Assembly (NCBI GenBank): GCA_030770535.1
Contig: JASVEC010000015.1
Coordinates: 930,001-994,000, forward strand
Origin: Batkoa obscura
Taxonomy: Eukaryota > Entomophthoromycota > Entomophthoromycetes > Entomophthorales > Batkoaceae
DNA: 64,000 nt
Direction: 5' to 3'
Made by a program: the position numbers and the translations under genes. Within the stretch, counting starts at the first letter, position 1; every line of letters begins with the position of its first letter. Below the pieces are notes generated by a model. The model searched no databases, was not told the origin of the DNA, and worked only from the letters and a program-made list of their open reading frames with translations. Positions 34,015 through 46,300 of the stretch are shown in pieces.

Positions 34015-34596
34015 CTAAAAATTAAAGGAGTAGGGTAAAGGGTTATAAACATTCATACTAATTTTAGGTTCAACAGGCCTTGGTGCGGTATAATCTGGAT
34101 GCATACGGTAGTCCCAATAATTGTTTTGGTGAACATGATGACCGTGAATTGTTTTTTTATTACTTGTGCCTTCCAATGGACCTGGTTGAAAATTTTTGGA
34201 CTTTCTATTATTATGTGTGCGATAATGTTGCATCATATTGTCTTGACGTGAAAACTTGGCTTCACAACTAGGTAATAAACATTTGTAATTTTTTTCACCA
34301 GTATGGATACGATCATGTCTTGCTAAATGACCAGAGGTGGTAAAGGTAGCATTACAATTCGTTCGCTTACAGATGTAGACTTTATTATTCTTTTTTTGAA
34401 TGCCAGTTACTTTGGGCTCTATTTTCTTTTTGGCATTCGTTGGTGAGCTAGAACGATTGGTATTGGTGCTACTGGAATAACCAGTATTACTTGTAGTTTC
34501 ACGGTTATTTAGGGTTATGTTATCTTGTAAAAGATTTATTAAAGGGGGTAAATTATTAGAAAAGTCCATCATAATTATGGTTTGTTTGGTAAGCAA
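34015..34596 (-). CDS. C2H2 zinc-finger transcription factor, Nrg1-like
   Basis: This single ORF gives 193 residues. A Ser/Thr/Asn-rich N terminus leads to two adjacent C2H2 fingers (about residues 75-128): CKRTNC with FTTSGHLARHDRIH, the TGEKNYK linker, then CLLPSC with FSRQDNMMQHYRTH. The finger helices FTTSGHLARH and FSRQDN.MQH.RTH are those of fungal Nrg1/Nrg2-type repressors, which control hyphal, stress and glucose-repressed genes by recruiting Tup1. A basic patch follows. The C terminus is rich in His, Asn, Tyr and Pro. The target genes cannot be inferred. The start used is at 34596, but an internal Met (MMDFSNN) nine residues on is possible. Confidence 0.85.
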   Translation of the reverse strand: MLTKQTIIMMDFSNNLPPLINLLQDNITLNNRETTSNTGYSSSTNTNRSSSPTNAKKKIEPKVTGIQKKNNKVYICKRTNCNATFTTSGHLARHDRIHTGEKNYKCLLPSCEAKFSRQDNMMQHYRTHNNRKSKNFQPGPLEGTSNKKTIHGHHVHQNNYWDYRMHPDYTAPRPVEPKISMNVYNPLPYSFNF

Positions 34597-37145
34597 ATAA
34601 TGGTTGTAATAATAATTTTTATAAATTATTAAAATTCAATTAAATGTTCATGGTTCAAGGGAGTATATATATGTTTTCTAGTTACTAGTTCAATAAATGG
34701 TATTATTTATTAATGCAATCATTTGATTTTTATACTAAGGTTAAGATAGTTAGAATTATATGTAGTATTACCGAATAAAGAATGCAGGTAGTAAAATAGT
34801 TATAACTTATCAGCTGAACCTATGACCAAGTCACATTTCAGGGTCTTATGATTTGTAATGGAAGCCAGGAAATAACTTCCAATCAAATGCCTTATTTAGA
34901 TTGACAATGTAATTTTATTGGTATCAATAACTCGGAAACCCTTAAATCTAATCCAAATTTGATATATAGCCTTATGATCTTGAAAGTTAAATTCAAATGA
35001 TACTTCATCTCATATATTTATCTTTTGATTAGGCTTACTATATTTATATTAATGTATTAAAGCAATTAAGGTGCATTCTAGATACATTATCTTTAATAAA
35101 CTTTGTAGATAGAACATTTAATTTTTATTGAGATAAAAAGAAGAATAACAAAAATAATGCAAAATAAAGAAGATACTGAACAGTAAAACTACAAGAATGT
35201 TTTAAAGCATTTAGTTATAATAATTTTTGTATTTTAAATAAAACTTATTAATAAATGTCCAAACCCTGAAAAAGAGAAGTTAATCACTTTCGGAGCAATA
35301 AGGAGCATTTGAGAACAGGTAAATATCGCCTTAATGATTGCTGGTAATTTTATTAGCTTAAATAGAAAGTTTAGTAAATTTAGGCATTTTATTTGGTAAA
35401 ATCACCTTCTTTTTTAACATTTTTATTCTTTTATTATCAGCTTTTATTGTCAGCTGAAAATCAAACTTTTAAAGTTGTTAAACCTCCATTTTATGATTTA
35501 GCTATGGTTTTTAATTGATGCAACCTTTTTCCACTAAAAGCCTGTTTTTTGTTAAAAAAACAGATTCTACACACACTTTGAAATGTTATAATACTTAAGT
35601 TTAAAGCTTTTCTACCATAGTGTACTAGTATATTACTTTATGAAATATACTAAGTTTTAATAATTACATTAAAAATAATTAATTACAACAGCGTTATTAT
35701 ATCTAATTTAATATAACAATTTAACTAATTTTTTAAAAAGCTGTAACATTTTAGGGATAATATATTAAATTATCATCAATTTTTACTTATATAATCATTG
35801 GGTTGAAAATCTGCTTTATATTTTTGTTGTTATAAATTATAAATGTTTCATTAATTTCATAATAAAGTTTTATACCTCGGTACTAAAAACAAACGCAATA
35901 GCATTACCAGAACTTAAAAGGATAGCAATTAGCTAATCCCTTCAATTTTTATTTAGAATTAATCTTAGTTACCAGTTTTACATACCTCAATAAACTCGTT
36001 TCTCGTTTTATTACAATTTAAATAAGGAAAGTTGAACTGTAGTTTCTTTATTTACTTTATTACTGTTTATCTAAAAATTAGAAGCCTATATTTCTTATAA
36101 CTCGGATTTTGAATGTACTGAGAAAAATAACTGTTCTAGCATATATATATTATTTATTATGATCAATTGTAGATTTTTAAACTATTATTACAATTATGGA
36201 CCTATACTATAGACCATATCACCCTAAGCCATATTGATTTTTACATGTCAGTCTTTGAAAAATAGGTAAGGCATAGAGATATAAAATCATATAAACTTCG
36301 AAAATAAATCATTGAAAATAATACTCTCATGCAATAAAACCGAGGGAATATAACCTATTTTTAAACACAGCTTTTTATTTAAAGGTATTTAAAAGTATTT
36401 AAAAATAGTGGTATTGACTGCACAAATAAGAATATAGCTATAGAAAGATCAAATATTGCCACTTAAATTCAAAAAGTAGCTTTTATGAAAATCAAATAAG
36501 ATTAGGTGTTTTGATATATGAATTTTAATACTCATATCAAATTTTTTAAAGTATGAATGCCTTTCATAGATATTCATGGTTTTTTTAGTTGAAAGAATAA
36601 TTAGGTTATTGGATGCAATAGCAAATTTTTTGTGTACATAAATAAACAAAAACATTTTAACCCTTTAGGTACAAGATATCTCAAAAAAATTTGATTTGAA
36701 TCATGACTTTTAATCGATTTTGTCAATTGAATCAGTTTTAAAGCTCAATATACCCAAAGGGTTAATTAGATTTAATCCGTGCGGGTAATGGTTGTCTACA
36801 GTGCTCAAACAGTTGAAAATTGTAATCTAAATGCTCATTATTAATTATATGTATAAAATTATGGTCATTTATGAAAGGCTTATACAATAAATCATTTCAA
36901 TCTACTAAAATACGAAGCTAGTACATAAAACAAGCCAATTAAAAGCATTCAAATTGAGATTAAATCGTATTCAAAAGCTATTAAATCAGCAATAAAATTA
37001 TTTGTTTCCTCAATTATAAATGAGATGGGTAAAAATAAAGTAATATATAAAATGAAGTTACATGTATTAATATATTAAACATTCACTATATTAGTATACT
37101 AAAAAGAAGAACCTACCAAATTTAATAAGCCCTTTACAAACCCCA
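34597..37145. other. long AT-rich intergenic region
   Basis: About 2.5 kb separates two divergent genes that look regulatory (zinc finger and AT-hook protein). I found no copy of the small repeat, no tRNA and no convincing ORF. The minus-strand ORF at 36449-36655 has no recognisable features. The length would fit large upstream control regions, but no site can be named. Confidence 0.5.
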
Positions 37146-40100
37146 TTGGAGAAAAATGATTCTCACGATACTACCGAAAATTGGATCAACCCATTATTAG
37201 ATAATAGCAGACATAAACTTAAAAAGAGAGATGTGAATAATATTTCAAATTTAAAAGAAGACAAAACTAATAATGATGTTTCTAAAACAAGCTCAAGAAG
37301 CAACACAACACCTAAAAAGAAAAGAGTGACTACTTCTTTTAATACCAAGAATGTATTAGATGGACTTTATGCAGGGACAGATGATGATAGTGGATTATTT
37401 GGAAATCATAAATTAAATAGTTCAAAAGGTAGTGGGAAAGGTTTTGGCTCAAACAGTGAAACTAGTATCCTGAAAGACATTGGATCTTCATTGGGTATAG
37501 TTAAAGTTAAGGAAGAAGAAAAAGAAGTTTCATTGGGAGAGAATCAAGATAAACCAAATCATATAACTACCCCCAGAACTAATAATATAAGAAGCTCTGA
37601 GACTCCAAGTATTTCTAGAGTCAGTAATACAAGAAGTTATGAAACTCAAAGTATAAACGAACTTCAGGAAAAAATCACTGATAAGAAGTTACAGGCTATT
37701 AAACATTTTCATTTTAATGTTATGACACCTATAACAAATAACTCAAGCATATCTGAACAAGTTGGAAATATATCAGAAACAAATGATATATCGAGCGAAA
37801 AGTCTTTAACTGGAACTAGTACTCCTACTATAAGCTTAAAAGAGAGACTTAATGGTAAGCCTAAAGATATGAGTTATTTTAGTACTAATAATATATCACT
37901 CACAGTTAAGAAAATAGGCTCTAAAATAAAAATAGTAAAAAAGAAGGAAGCTATAACCAACATCAATGATGATACAGCACTAGCTGTTACCGAGAAAAAA
38001 GAATATAAAAAAAGAGGGAGACCAAGGAAACGAGATTTAGCTAGTAACAATGTTTCAAATCTAAATTCACCTGCTTTTAGTGGGAATGATTCTTTTCAAG
38101 ATGCTTATTATTTACAAAGGTCCATCAATGGCCTTAGCCAAGAAGTCAACTTAAATGAACAGGGTCAGGAATCTAGTTCGGAATCTCAACAGCACCCTAA
38201 TTTTATAAATGTTAGACCAAGGAATGATATTAAAAATAACACAACCAAAGATGATCAAAGTGTAAGGTATACTACTGTAGACTCAAACAGTGGTGAATTT
38301 AGTCTAGAAAGCCATGGTAATTCGAGTCAAAGAACTAATAATGAAATTTTAAACATAAAATCAGTTTCACAAATAGAGATGGTTAAAAATAAGAGAATAA
38401 AAAAGAATAAAAAGGGATTAAATGAGCAAAATATTCATAATAATACTAACAGTAATGACCAAGGTTTAACCGATCAGTATAGTTCCAGTATTACAGAGCA
38501 AGAACAAAATATAGACAATAATAATACAAACAATAGAAAAATGCGTCTAAGTGAAATCAAAGATGGGAAATTAGAATCCGCTAGGTATGCAATTCGTTCC
38601 AAAAATGCCAAGAAAGCAAATTTAAAGTCAAAGCATAAGGATATAAATAATGGTAACAAAAGTAATGTTATTAAGCAGGAGCCTTATGATGAAGAATTAA
38701 ATGACTCAAATAATCAAATACAACCAGCCTTAATCAAAATAGAAAAACAAGGTGTTTTATTACAAAATAGTACTCAAAATAATGAAATTGTAATAGCTGA
38801 TAATTCTATTAATCGAGATCAATCTCAAGCAGTTGAAAGCAATATAATCAATACTGGCAATGATCAAGATTTTCATACAAATAATGAAGCTATACTAGAG
38901 CAACATTCATCTAGTAAAGAAACAGAAGAAAAAGAGGATGAAATTTATGATTCAATTGAAAAAGAAATTGTAATTGAAAAGGAGTATACATTAGAAAATG
39001 AACTTAAAACCATTAAAACTTTCGTAACAGATGATGAAGCGATGAGCAATGAATTATTCATTGAAAATCAAGAATTTATACTCACTCAGAAAATAAATTA
39101 TTTTAGTGGTGGTGAAGCACAAAATGAAAAAGACAACTCAGCGGGGCAAGAAGAAGCAGATTCTGAAAAAGAAGAGGATTTGGTAGAGCGAGGGGATTCC
39201 GAAAAAGAAAACAATTTACCAAATCAACAAGTACATAATAGGGTTCAGAATAAAGAAGAGCAAAGTGAAGAAAATCAACGGGTAGAAGAAGAAAAATGTC
39301 AAAAAGTAGAAAATTTAATAAATCAAGAAAAAAGCTCAGAAGATGAGAGAAATTCAGTAAATCAAGAAGGCTCAGAAGATGAAGAAAATTTCATAAATCA
39401 AGAAAAAGATATTAATTTAAAAAAGAAACTTACTTATGTTATCAATTCACTTTCATGTTATCCAACTATTTATTGTATTATGGAAAATAGTGGAAGGAGC
39501 CGAGGTATGATATCTATTGAAAGGGACGTACATAATGGGAAATATAAAAGTGTTAAAGGATTAATTCAAGATATTGATCAATTATTATATGAAACAAAAA
39601 AGAATTGTGATAAAAAAGGTGCTATGAAAAAAGATTTGTTTGATGCTATTGGTACCAATTATGGTGCAATGCAAGTAATTCAAGAAGACGTTGAATAGTA
39701 TGTTATTATTATTATTTATTCCAGATAATGAATTGAATATTTTTAATAGTAAAGATGAAATGGAATTTGATAAAATTGAAGCACCTAAAGAAAAGATAAA
39801 AGAATTACAAAAACTAGATTATTCTGCTAAAAGGTAATTAATAGCTAATAGGAATAAATAATAATGTATTCACAGTTATTTTAGTATCAATATTTATTAC
39901 ATGAAGATTGGAGATCATAATAAAACATTTCGATTTCAAGAACCAACTCGTACACAGTATCATGGTTTAAATCAACATATATTTGATTTGATTGATCAAT
40001 CCAATATAAATTCAGACATTCAATTTACTAACGAAAAAGCCCCCATTATCAAATTATACTCTATTAAAAATCGAAGTAAACTAGAGGCATGCGCGAAATC

Positions 40101-40404
40101 AAGTAACTCACTTACAATTGTAGAAATATTTTATGGTGAAAAAGAAAGTATTTATTCAATGGTAATTAAACCCATTGGAAATTCATTCAATGTTAATAAC
40201 ACAATTATGTTAACTTTGGATTCCCCAAAGGCCTGGATTTATGGAGCTGTGTTAGCTATTTATAAATTAAAAGATTTCAATGTCAATAAAACTCATACTC
40301 ATTTAGCTAACTTTTTTACACCTATTTTGTTAGCAAAGATAAAAAAGAATACAAAAAGAGTAGAAGATATTGTTCATAGATTTTGTGAAGATAGGAAAAG
40401 GTAA
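37146..40404 (+). CDS. large nuclear-type orphan protein with AT-hook
   Basis: Three exons (37146-39697, 39750-39833, 39885-40404) splice in phase to about 1,051 residues; the in-frame TAG at the end of exon 1 is removed by a 52-nt GTATGT intron. Residues 1-750 are disordered, rich in Asn/Ser/Glu/Lys, with an AT-hook (KKRGRPRKRD, near residue 290) and acidic Glu/Gln blocks around 640-750. The last ~300 residues are ordered. A helical segment about 758-830 (ISIERDVHNGKYKSV to LLYETKKNCDK) loosely recalls bromodomain helices. A mixed domain follows, ending VEDIVHRFCEDRKR. I do not recognise the family. A chromatin-associated role is inference from the AT-hook and composition. Confidence 0.72.
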
Positions 40405-40641
40405 TATGAAATTACAGTTGTGAGTGTAAAAGTGGTATTAATTATGATTGGAGTTAATGAATATTGAGTATGTTATTATTTACTTTATTAATTGTTGTTA
40501 GTTGGATTCTATTTTTTAGATTGGGTAGATTATTATTGGTTGAAACTCAAATTCCCCTTAAAATTTAATAAGTATTAAAAATTTAAAAACTGAAAAAATT
40601 AGTTTTAGTTTTTTATTTTTTATTTTCAAATATTTTATTCA

Positions 40642-41181
40642 ATGGTAAATAAATATAATAAATATACACAATAAATTAATATAATAAATATACATAATAA
40701 ATTAATACAATAAATAAATATATATGAATAAAAAATTATTTAGGAAGAACAAATACATAATCAATTGAATATAATTAAAGGAATTGAACAAGAAGCTAGT
40801 TATTTAAGTCAAAGTTTTGAAACAATGAAAAAAGAACTAAGTTTACAATTAAAAGAAGTAAAGTTTATTAATATTAAATATTATTAATATGAAATTAATT
40901 GATAATGATTTTAGTATACACAATTAAGTTTAAGTACAGTGGAATTATATAATGAAGCTTGTTTTGAATTAAAACAGAAAATGGAAGCTTCTATTATAGA
41001 AATGAAACAATTAATATCAAAAGTTGAAGTCATTGAAAAAGAGATGGGAGTCATTGATAAGTTATTAGATCAAAGGTAAATTACTATTTTATTTTAAATA
41101 TTAATAATTCTTTTAAAATGTAAAATTAGTAAAAAAATTAATAAAAATTTGGATACTTTAGAAGCTATATTAAAATACTAA
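40642..41181 (+). CDS. BORCS6/lyspersin C-terminal-like coiled-coil protein
   Basis: Exons 40642-40644 (ATG only), 40744-40857, 40915-41075 and 41130-41181 splice in phase to 109 residues, almost all helical. The order of motifs follows the C-terminal domain of BORCS6 (lyspersin), a subunit of the BORC complex that positions lysosomes through Arl8: an "IEQEASYLSQSF" helix, then TVELYNEACFELKQKMEAS, MKQLISKVEVIEKEM and the end KKINKNLDTLEAIL. The three-base first exon is inferred, because exon 2 begins at a clean TTTAG acceptor and its frame lacks an upstream Met. A different first exon is possible. It starts 237 bp after the AT-hook gene in the same direction. Confidence 0.65.
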
Positions 41182-41224
41182 TTTATTAATTTATTAAAAA
41201 AAATAAATCAATTATTATTTTCAT

Positions 41225-42242
41225 TTATTTTACTTGATACTTGATTTTTGCAAAATAATGAAACACTTGTGGAACGAGATGATACAGTGGGATGAGATAA
41301 TTATAAATCTTTGGTAAAAATACTAAATCCATACAATTATCCGACATCAATATCATTTTTTCTGCAACCACTGCAGCACTTAATCCTCTATTTTTAGGTT
41401 TATTTTTAGTCAATTTTACATCCACTGCTTTTTCCCTTAACCCAGTATTAATTGAACCAGAACATAATATCCCAACTTGAATATTATTAACTTCTAATTT
41501 CAAGGAATTAAAAAAACCCATCAAAGCAAACTTAGAACCACAATAAAAACTTCTAGTAGGCGCAGGCAACACCCCCCCTAAGGAAGAATTAATTAAAATG
41601 GTACCCATAATACTATTTTGTACTAAGTTGATGAATAATCCAGTTAATAGAATATAAGATCTATAGTTGATATCTAAAATACTATCTAAAGGTTGAAGAT
41701 TAGACATTGTTTTTTCAGGGGAGAAATCATTGTTATTTTCAATAATTATATCTTGAAAAAAACTACTAGATAATATGCCAGCATTGAAAATTAAAGTATC
41801 TACAAAATCCCAATCTTCACTCACTTTTTCAACTAAATGAATACATTGTTTAGTATCACTTATATCACATGATATAATTTTTATTAATTGCGAATCTCTC
41901 TTTTTTATTGAAATTAATTCACTTTTTAAATTATTTAAATTAACTTTGTTTCTAGCTACTAAGATTAAATCCGCTCCTCTTGTAGTATATTTAATGGCTT
42001 TTATAAAAAAACATTAATCCAATTTAGTTGTTTATTTTAAAAATAACAAAGTTACCTAACTCTTTTCCTACTCCTTCACTAGCCCCAATGATTACTACTT
42101 TTTCATTAATGAATGTTATCTTCTTTCTTTTTTGAATTTTTTGATGTTGAATATATTTATTGATAATAAAAACAAGAATGATTAGTAATAGTAAACTATA
42201 AACTAATAATAATAATAGATTATTGATTATAGTGAGTATCAT
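41225..42242 (-). CDS. membrane-anchored short-chain dehydrogenase/reductase
   Basis: Two exons (42242-42056, 41997-41225) splice in phase to 319 residues. An N-terminal membrane anchor (residues 7-28) precedes a classical SDR fold: nucleotide-binding GASEGVG (53-59), CDISDT after the adenine-binding strand, FNAGILSS, catalytic Ser in INSSLGG (about 200), and the YCGSK catalytic Tyr/Lys pair (about 214 and 218). A hydrophobic C-terminal segment follows. The anchored arrangement resembles DHRS7/11-beta-hydroxysteroid dehydrogenase relatives and the ketodihydrosphingosine reductases of the ER. The substrate is therefore probably a lipid or steroid-like ketone, but this is inference. It is convergent with the BORCS6-like gene, with 43 bp between the stops. 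Confidence 0.85.
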
Positions 42243-42669
42243 ATTTAGCGTAATTTAATCAATTGAAATTTCAAAAGATTGAATTTTATTACAAATTTAA
42301 AAATTTCTAGCAAATTAAACTTGTAACTTAAACTTGCAATTATTTGATTTAAATTGAACTTGAAAATTAAGCATGTAATTATTCAATTTATTTTGATTCT
42401 ATAAAATGAAAATTGACTAAAATTAACTAAATTGACTAATTTCAAAATTTTAGATACTAACTTCAACCAATAATAGTTTAGATATATTTCTTTCAAGTCA
42501 TAATCTTTTATAACTTACCAAATTAAATTAACCACAAAAATTTATGACGATCGATTTAGGTCAATCAAAATATTAATTCCAATCTCAAATATTAAAAATT
42601 AAGTTCAATTAACAATAATAATATTAAGCTTCTGAAATATTGAATTTCTTTTTTCATTAATTTTATTAC
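42243..42669. other. divergent AT-rich promoter region
   Basis: This is 427 bp between the SDR and the orphan membrane gene, both starting here in opposite directions. It is about 80% A+T with several "ACTTGxAATTA" repeats. No defined site is visible. Confidence 0.4.
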
Positions 42670-43116
42670 ATGTCCTTGTTATCTATGACACCTATCAATT
42701 ACTCATTACTACATAGTACTCATGCATTAATGGCTGGTAGTTATTATCTACTACTTAGTACCTTATCTAGTCACACTGGTATGGTCATTAGTATAGACAA
42801 ATCCCTACTCCCCTCAATGACCTTACTACTCTTCTCTATTTCCTTGTTGTTAGTGGAAGCTGAGCCCATTTATCCTCGTTTACCCACCTTAATGAAACAT
42901 TTATTAATTAGTCCTATTGATTGGGGTTTATTTAGTTTATTAATGTTCTTTTGTTGGGTGTTAATATTTGATTATTCGTTTGATTATATTGATTTAAACA
43001 AATTGGAGTTTATACCAAAATTAGCTTATTTTGTATTACCTATTTATTCTTTAATGTCTTGGTTACTACTAGCATTAAAAGCCATTGGTGTTTGGAATAT
43101 TAATTCAGAGAATTAA
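42670..43116 (+). CDS. orphan membrane protein, about four TM helices
   Basis: This single ORF of 148 residues opens MSLLSMTPINYSLLHSTHAL. Hydrophobic helices lie near residues 17-33, 45-63, 84-104 and 116-140, with loops EAEPIYPRLPT and DYSFDYIDLNKLE. Size and topology resemble the other orphan at 23440-23865, but no shared motif is obvious. Leu/Ser-rich composition and codon bias look coding. I do not recognise the family. Its stop is 204 bp from the TAO3 stop, convergent. Confidence 0.65.
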   Translation: MSLLSMTPINYSLLHSTHALMAGSYYLLLSTLSSHTGMVISIDKSLLPSMTLLLFSISLLLVEAEPIYPRLPTLMKHLLISPIDWGLFSLLMFFCWVLIFDYSFDYIDLNKLEFIPKLAYFVLPIYSLMSWLLLALKAIGVWNINSEN

Positions 43117-43320
43117 CTGAATATATTATAAAAAAGATGTAAGATTTCTTTTGTAATGTTGGCATCGATGCTATTTTTTTTATTTAAAAAATAACTATTA
43201 TTTTATTTATTTTGTTCTTTTTATTAAAGTTATTATTTTTTATTTTATTTTTATTAAAAGTTTATTATCGTTTTGAGTTTTATTTTTATTATTTTTATTT
43301 TATTAATTTCCTTTTTCTCT

Positions 43321-46300
43321 CTATTCAAAATACCCTTCTAACCCTTGTAACTTGTTATTTAATTCATTGAGATCTGCTAAGGGTCCATTTTTAAACCCAT
43401 AATAATCTAAAATACTAGTAGTAGATGAATGATTTCTTTGATGATTATGAATAGAAGATTGATCAGTATAAAAATCAGTCATTTTAGGTGGTTGAAATAA
43501 TTCATTCTGTTGAAATTTGAATGAAGGTTGAATCAAATTACTATTATTTTTATGTCCAAAAGTATCAACTATTTCTTCATTAATTGTTAAGTTAGATTGT
43601 TTAAATTCTTGAGTTATATTCACTTTAATTGATTCATTTGGATTGAATTCAAATTGATTTTCTAAATATTCTAATGCTGCTTTAGATATACAAGATAATA
43701 ATTGTCTTGTACATTGTTGTTGATTTTCAGTAATTGGAACAGCCCATTTATTTTTAAGGCCATGTTTACCTTCAAATAAATTCATTAAATCTTTATCGTT
43801 AATATTATCCTCATTATTTGTATTGTTTTCATTATTTTCATTATTTTCATCGTTTTCATTATTATTATTCATTTTCTTTTCCTCTATAATTTTCCATAAT
43901 CCAAATTTATTATTATTATTGTTATTTATAAAACTATTAATACTTAATATATCTTCAATAACTTCCAAAACTTCTTCATTATAACCTCGATTAATTAGAG
44001 ATAACAATGGTAATAAAAGATCTGGTTCATCTTTTGAAAATTTAACATGATCTGGATGAACAATAGCTAATAATAATTTAATTAACTTTAATCTTCTTTT
44101 AGTAATAAATATTGGATGTTCATAGCATAAACTTTTTAATATTAATTTAATTGCTTCCTTTTCATAATCTGGAAAAAAATGTTTTCTCACTTCTTGTAAC
44201 AATTGTCTTAAACAAATTTCTTCATTACGATAGTTTTTGTTGGGAAGTTCTTGAATAATTTGATAAATTCCAAAACATTCACAACTTTCACATAATTGCA
44301 ATAATTCATCTATTGTTAAATTCAATTCATTTCTATCTGTAATATTTGTCTTTCCATCAATACTTGTAAAACTTATTAAATAAGGTAAACAATATAAGAT
44401 TATAGCCAAATAAACCTTATTAATATCTATAATTAATTCAGATAATGGCATCAATGTAAATTGGTATAATAGCTCTAATGAAATAGAAGAGGCTTTACCT
44501 GAAGAGAAACCAATTAATAATGCATCTTCAATACTTGATAGATATAATTGGTCTGGTAAAAAACCTAAAAAGATACTTAATCCATAAATATCTTTATTGT
44601 CTAATTGATTAATTGTCCATTTTAATAACTTAATATTACGTAAATATTCTAATTCATTATATGAATTTAAACTACCACATAAAAACCAAAATAGAGGTGG
44701 GGTTAATAACCATTCAGATAAAGGTATTGCTTTCAATCGAATTTCTAAAGAATTTAAGATTTCATCTACAAAATTTTGAATATCAGGTGAAAGATCAGAA
44801 ATAGTTCCTGATAATCTAGATAAAATATCAATTAATGTTTTAGGTTGTAACGGTAATGAAAAACTTCGATAAATTTTAAATGAAGCTTTAGCTACTGATC
44901 GAATAGGACAAGAAGTTGCCCAAGTAGAAGCTAAATCACACCAAGGATCCATTAAATCAGGTACATATAAAGAAAAAATTTCTATTACGTTTTGTACTAA
45001 ATTAATTAAGGGGCTACTTTCTTGAGTTTCAGTATCTAATTGAAATTGAGAATATAAACTAGATTGAGCGGAATGTTTTAATACTTCTTTCTTTTCTAAT
45101 AATTTACTGTTTAAAAAATTGGAAAAGATTCGTTCAATTTCGTCATATAATTTAGTATCTCTTTGACTACTATTTAATAATCCTAATAATAAATTAGGTA
45201 ATATGGGTTGAGCTAAATCTTGATTAGATATTGGTAATAATCCATTATCATACGCTTGGCAAGCACCTAAATGTAACAATAATGGTAAATGATTTGAGAA
45301 TGAATTTACTGCTAAGATCATATCAGATATAAATATTAATAATAATTGTCCTTTAGAATAAGCAGGTCTTTTAGTATGAGTTAAAATCATCTCATCTAAA
45401 TTAGCAATATAAAAAGGTAAGCTTAATTCTTTATATCTTTCCCAACCAAAAGAAGAATTCACTTTTTTTTTAGGTATCATAGAATTAGGTGTTAATTGTT
45501 CAATCAAAAAATCTAATAATTCTTGTGCAGTTGATGTATGACTTAAATAAACAAATATATTTTTTGTAAAAAACACTAAACTTGGATTCCTTTTTTCAAT
45601 ATTTAATTGAATTAAACATTTTACTATAGCTGGTAATGCTTTTTGATTATTGGACGAATAGAATAATTGCTTCCATAATAATTCAATTTCATTGGGATAA
45701 ATAGAGGAATATTTTACTACTAAATATAACAAATTAGTTATAATAGCATGTGAAATAGGTGTTAATTCTAATTGATTATAAGGTTCTAAACTTAATTGTA
45801 ACTCTTTCGTCCAAGAAGTTAATGATTTCAAAAGTGTTCTAACAGAGGCATCTAATACATTAGGTAATCTCATTATAATTTCCGAAAAGATTTCCAATAC
45901 TAGATCTGGATGAGTAACTGCTAATTGATCACAAATTTTAAATCGTGCATTTTCATAAATAGCTGCCAACGGATGAATAATCAATTCACTTAAATAATCT
46001 AGTTTACTATTGATATTACCTTTATCTGAAATATAATGTTGACGTAGCATTTTACAGGCCATAGTTCGAATCCTTAAACAAGAATCTCCAATTTTAAAAC
46101 AAATTAGTGCCAATTTCTTAGCAGTTGTAATTGGACAGATAGATGAACTAGTCAATATTTTTCCTAATGCTAAAAAATAAGCTTTTGTAGATTCTTGTAG
46201 TGGATCCCCTGCATAACAATGATGTAATACCTTTTCAAATAATAATGGATGATCTAAATTATAATTTAATAAATTTCCTAATCCTAATTTAGCAATTGGA

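Noticed and set aside
36449-36655. 68-residue minus-strand ORF upstream of the AT-hook gene
   Set aside because: Composition is that of random AT-rich sequence and no motif or neighbour supports it.
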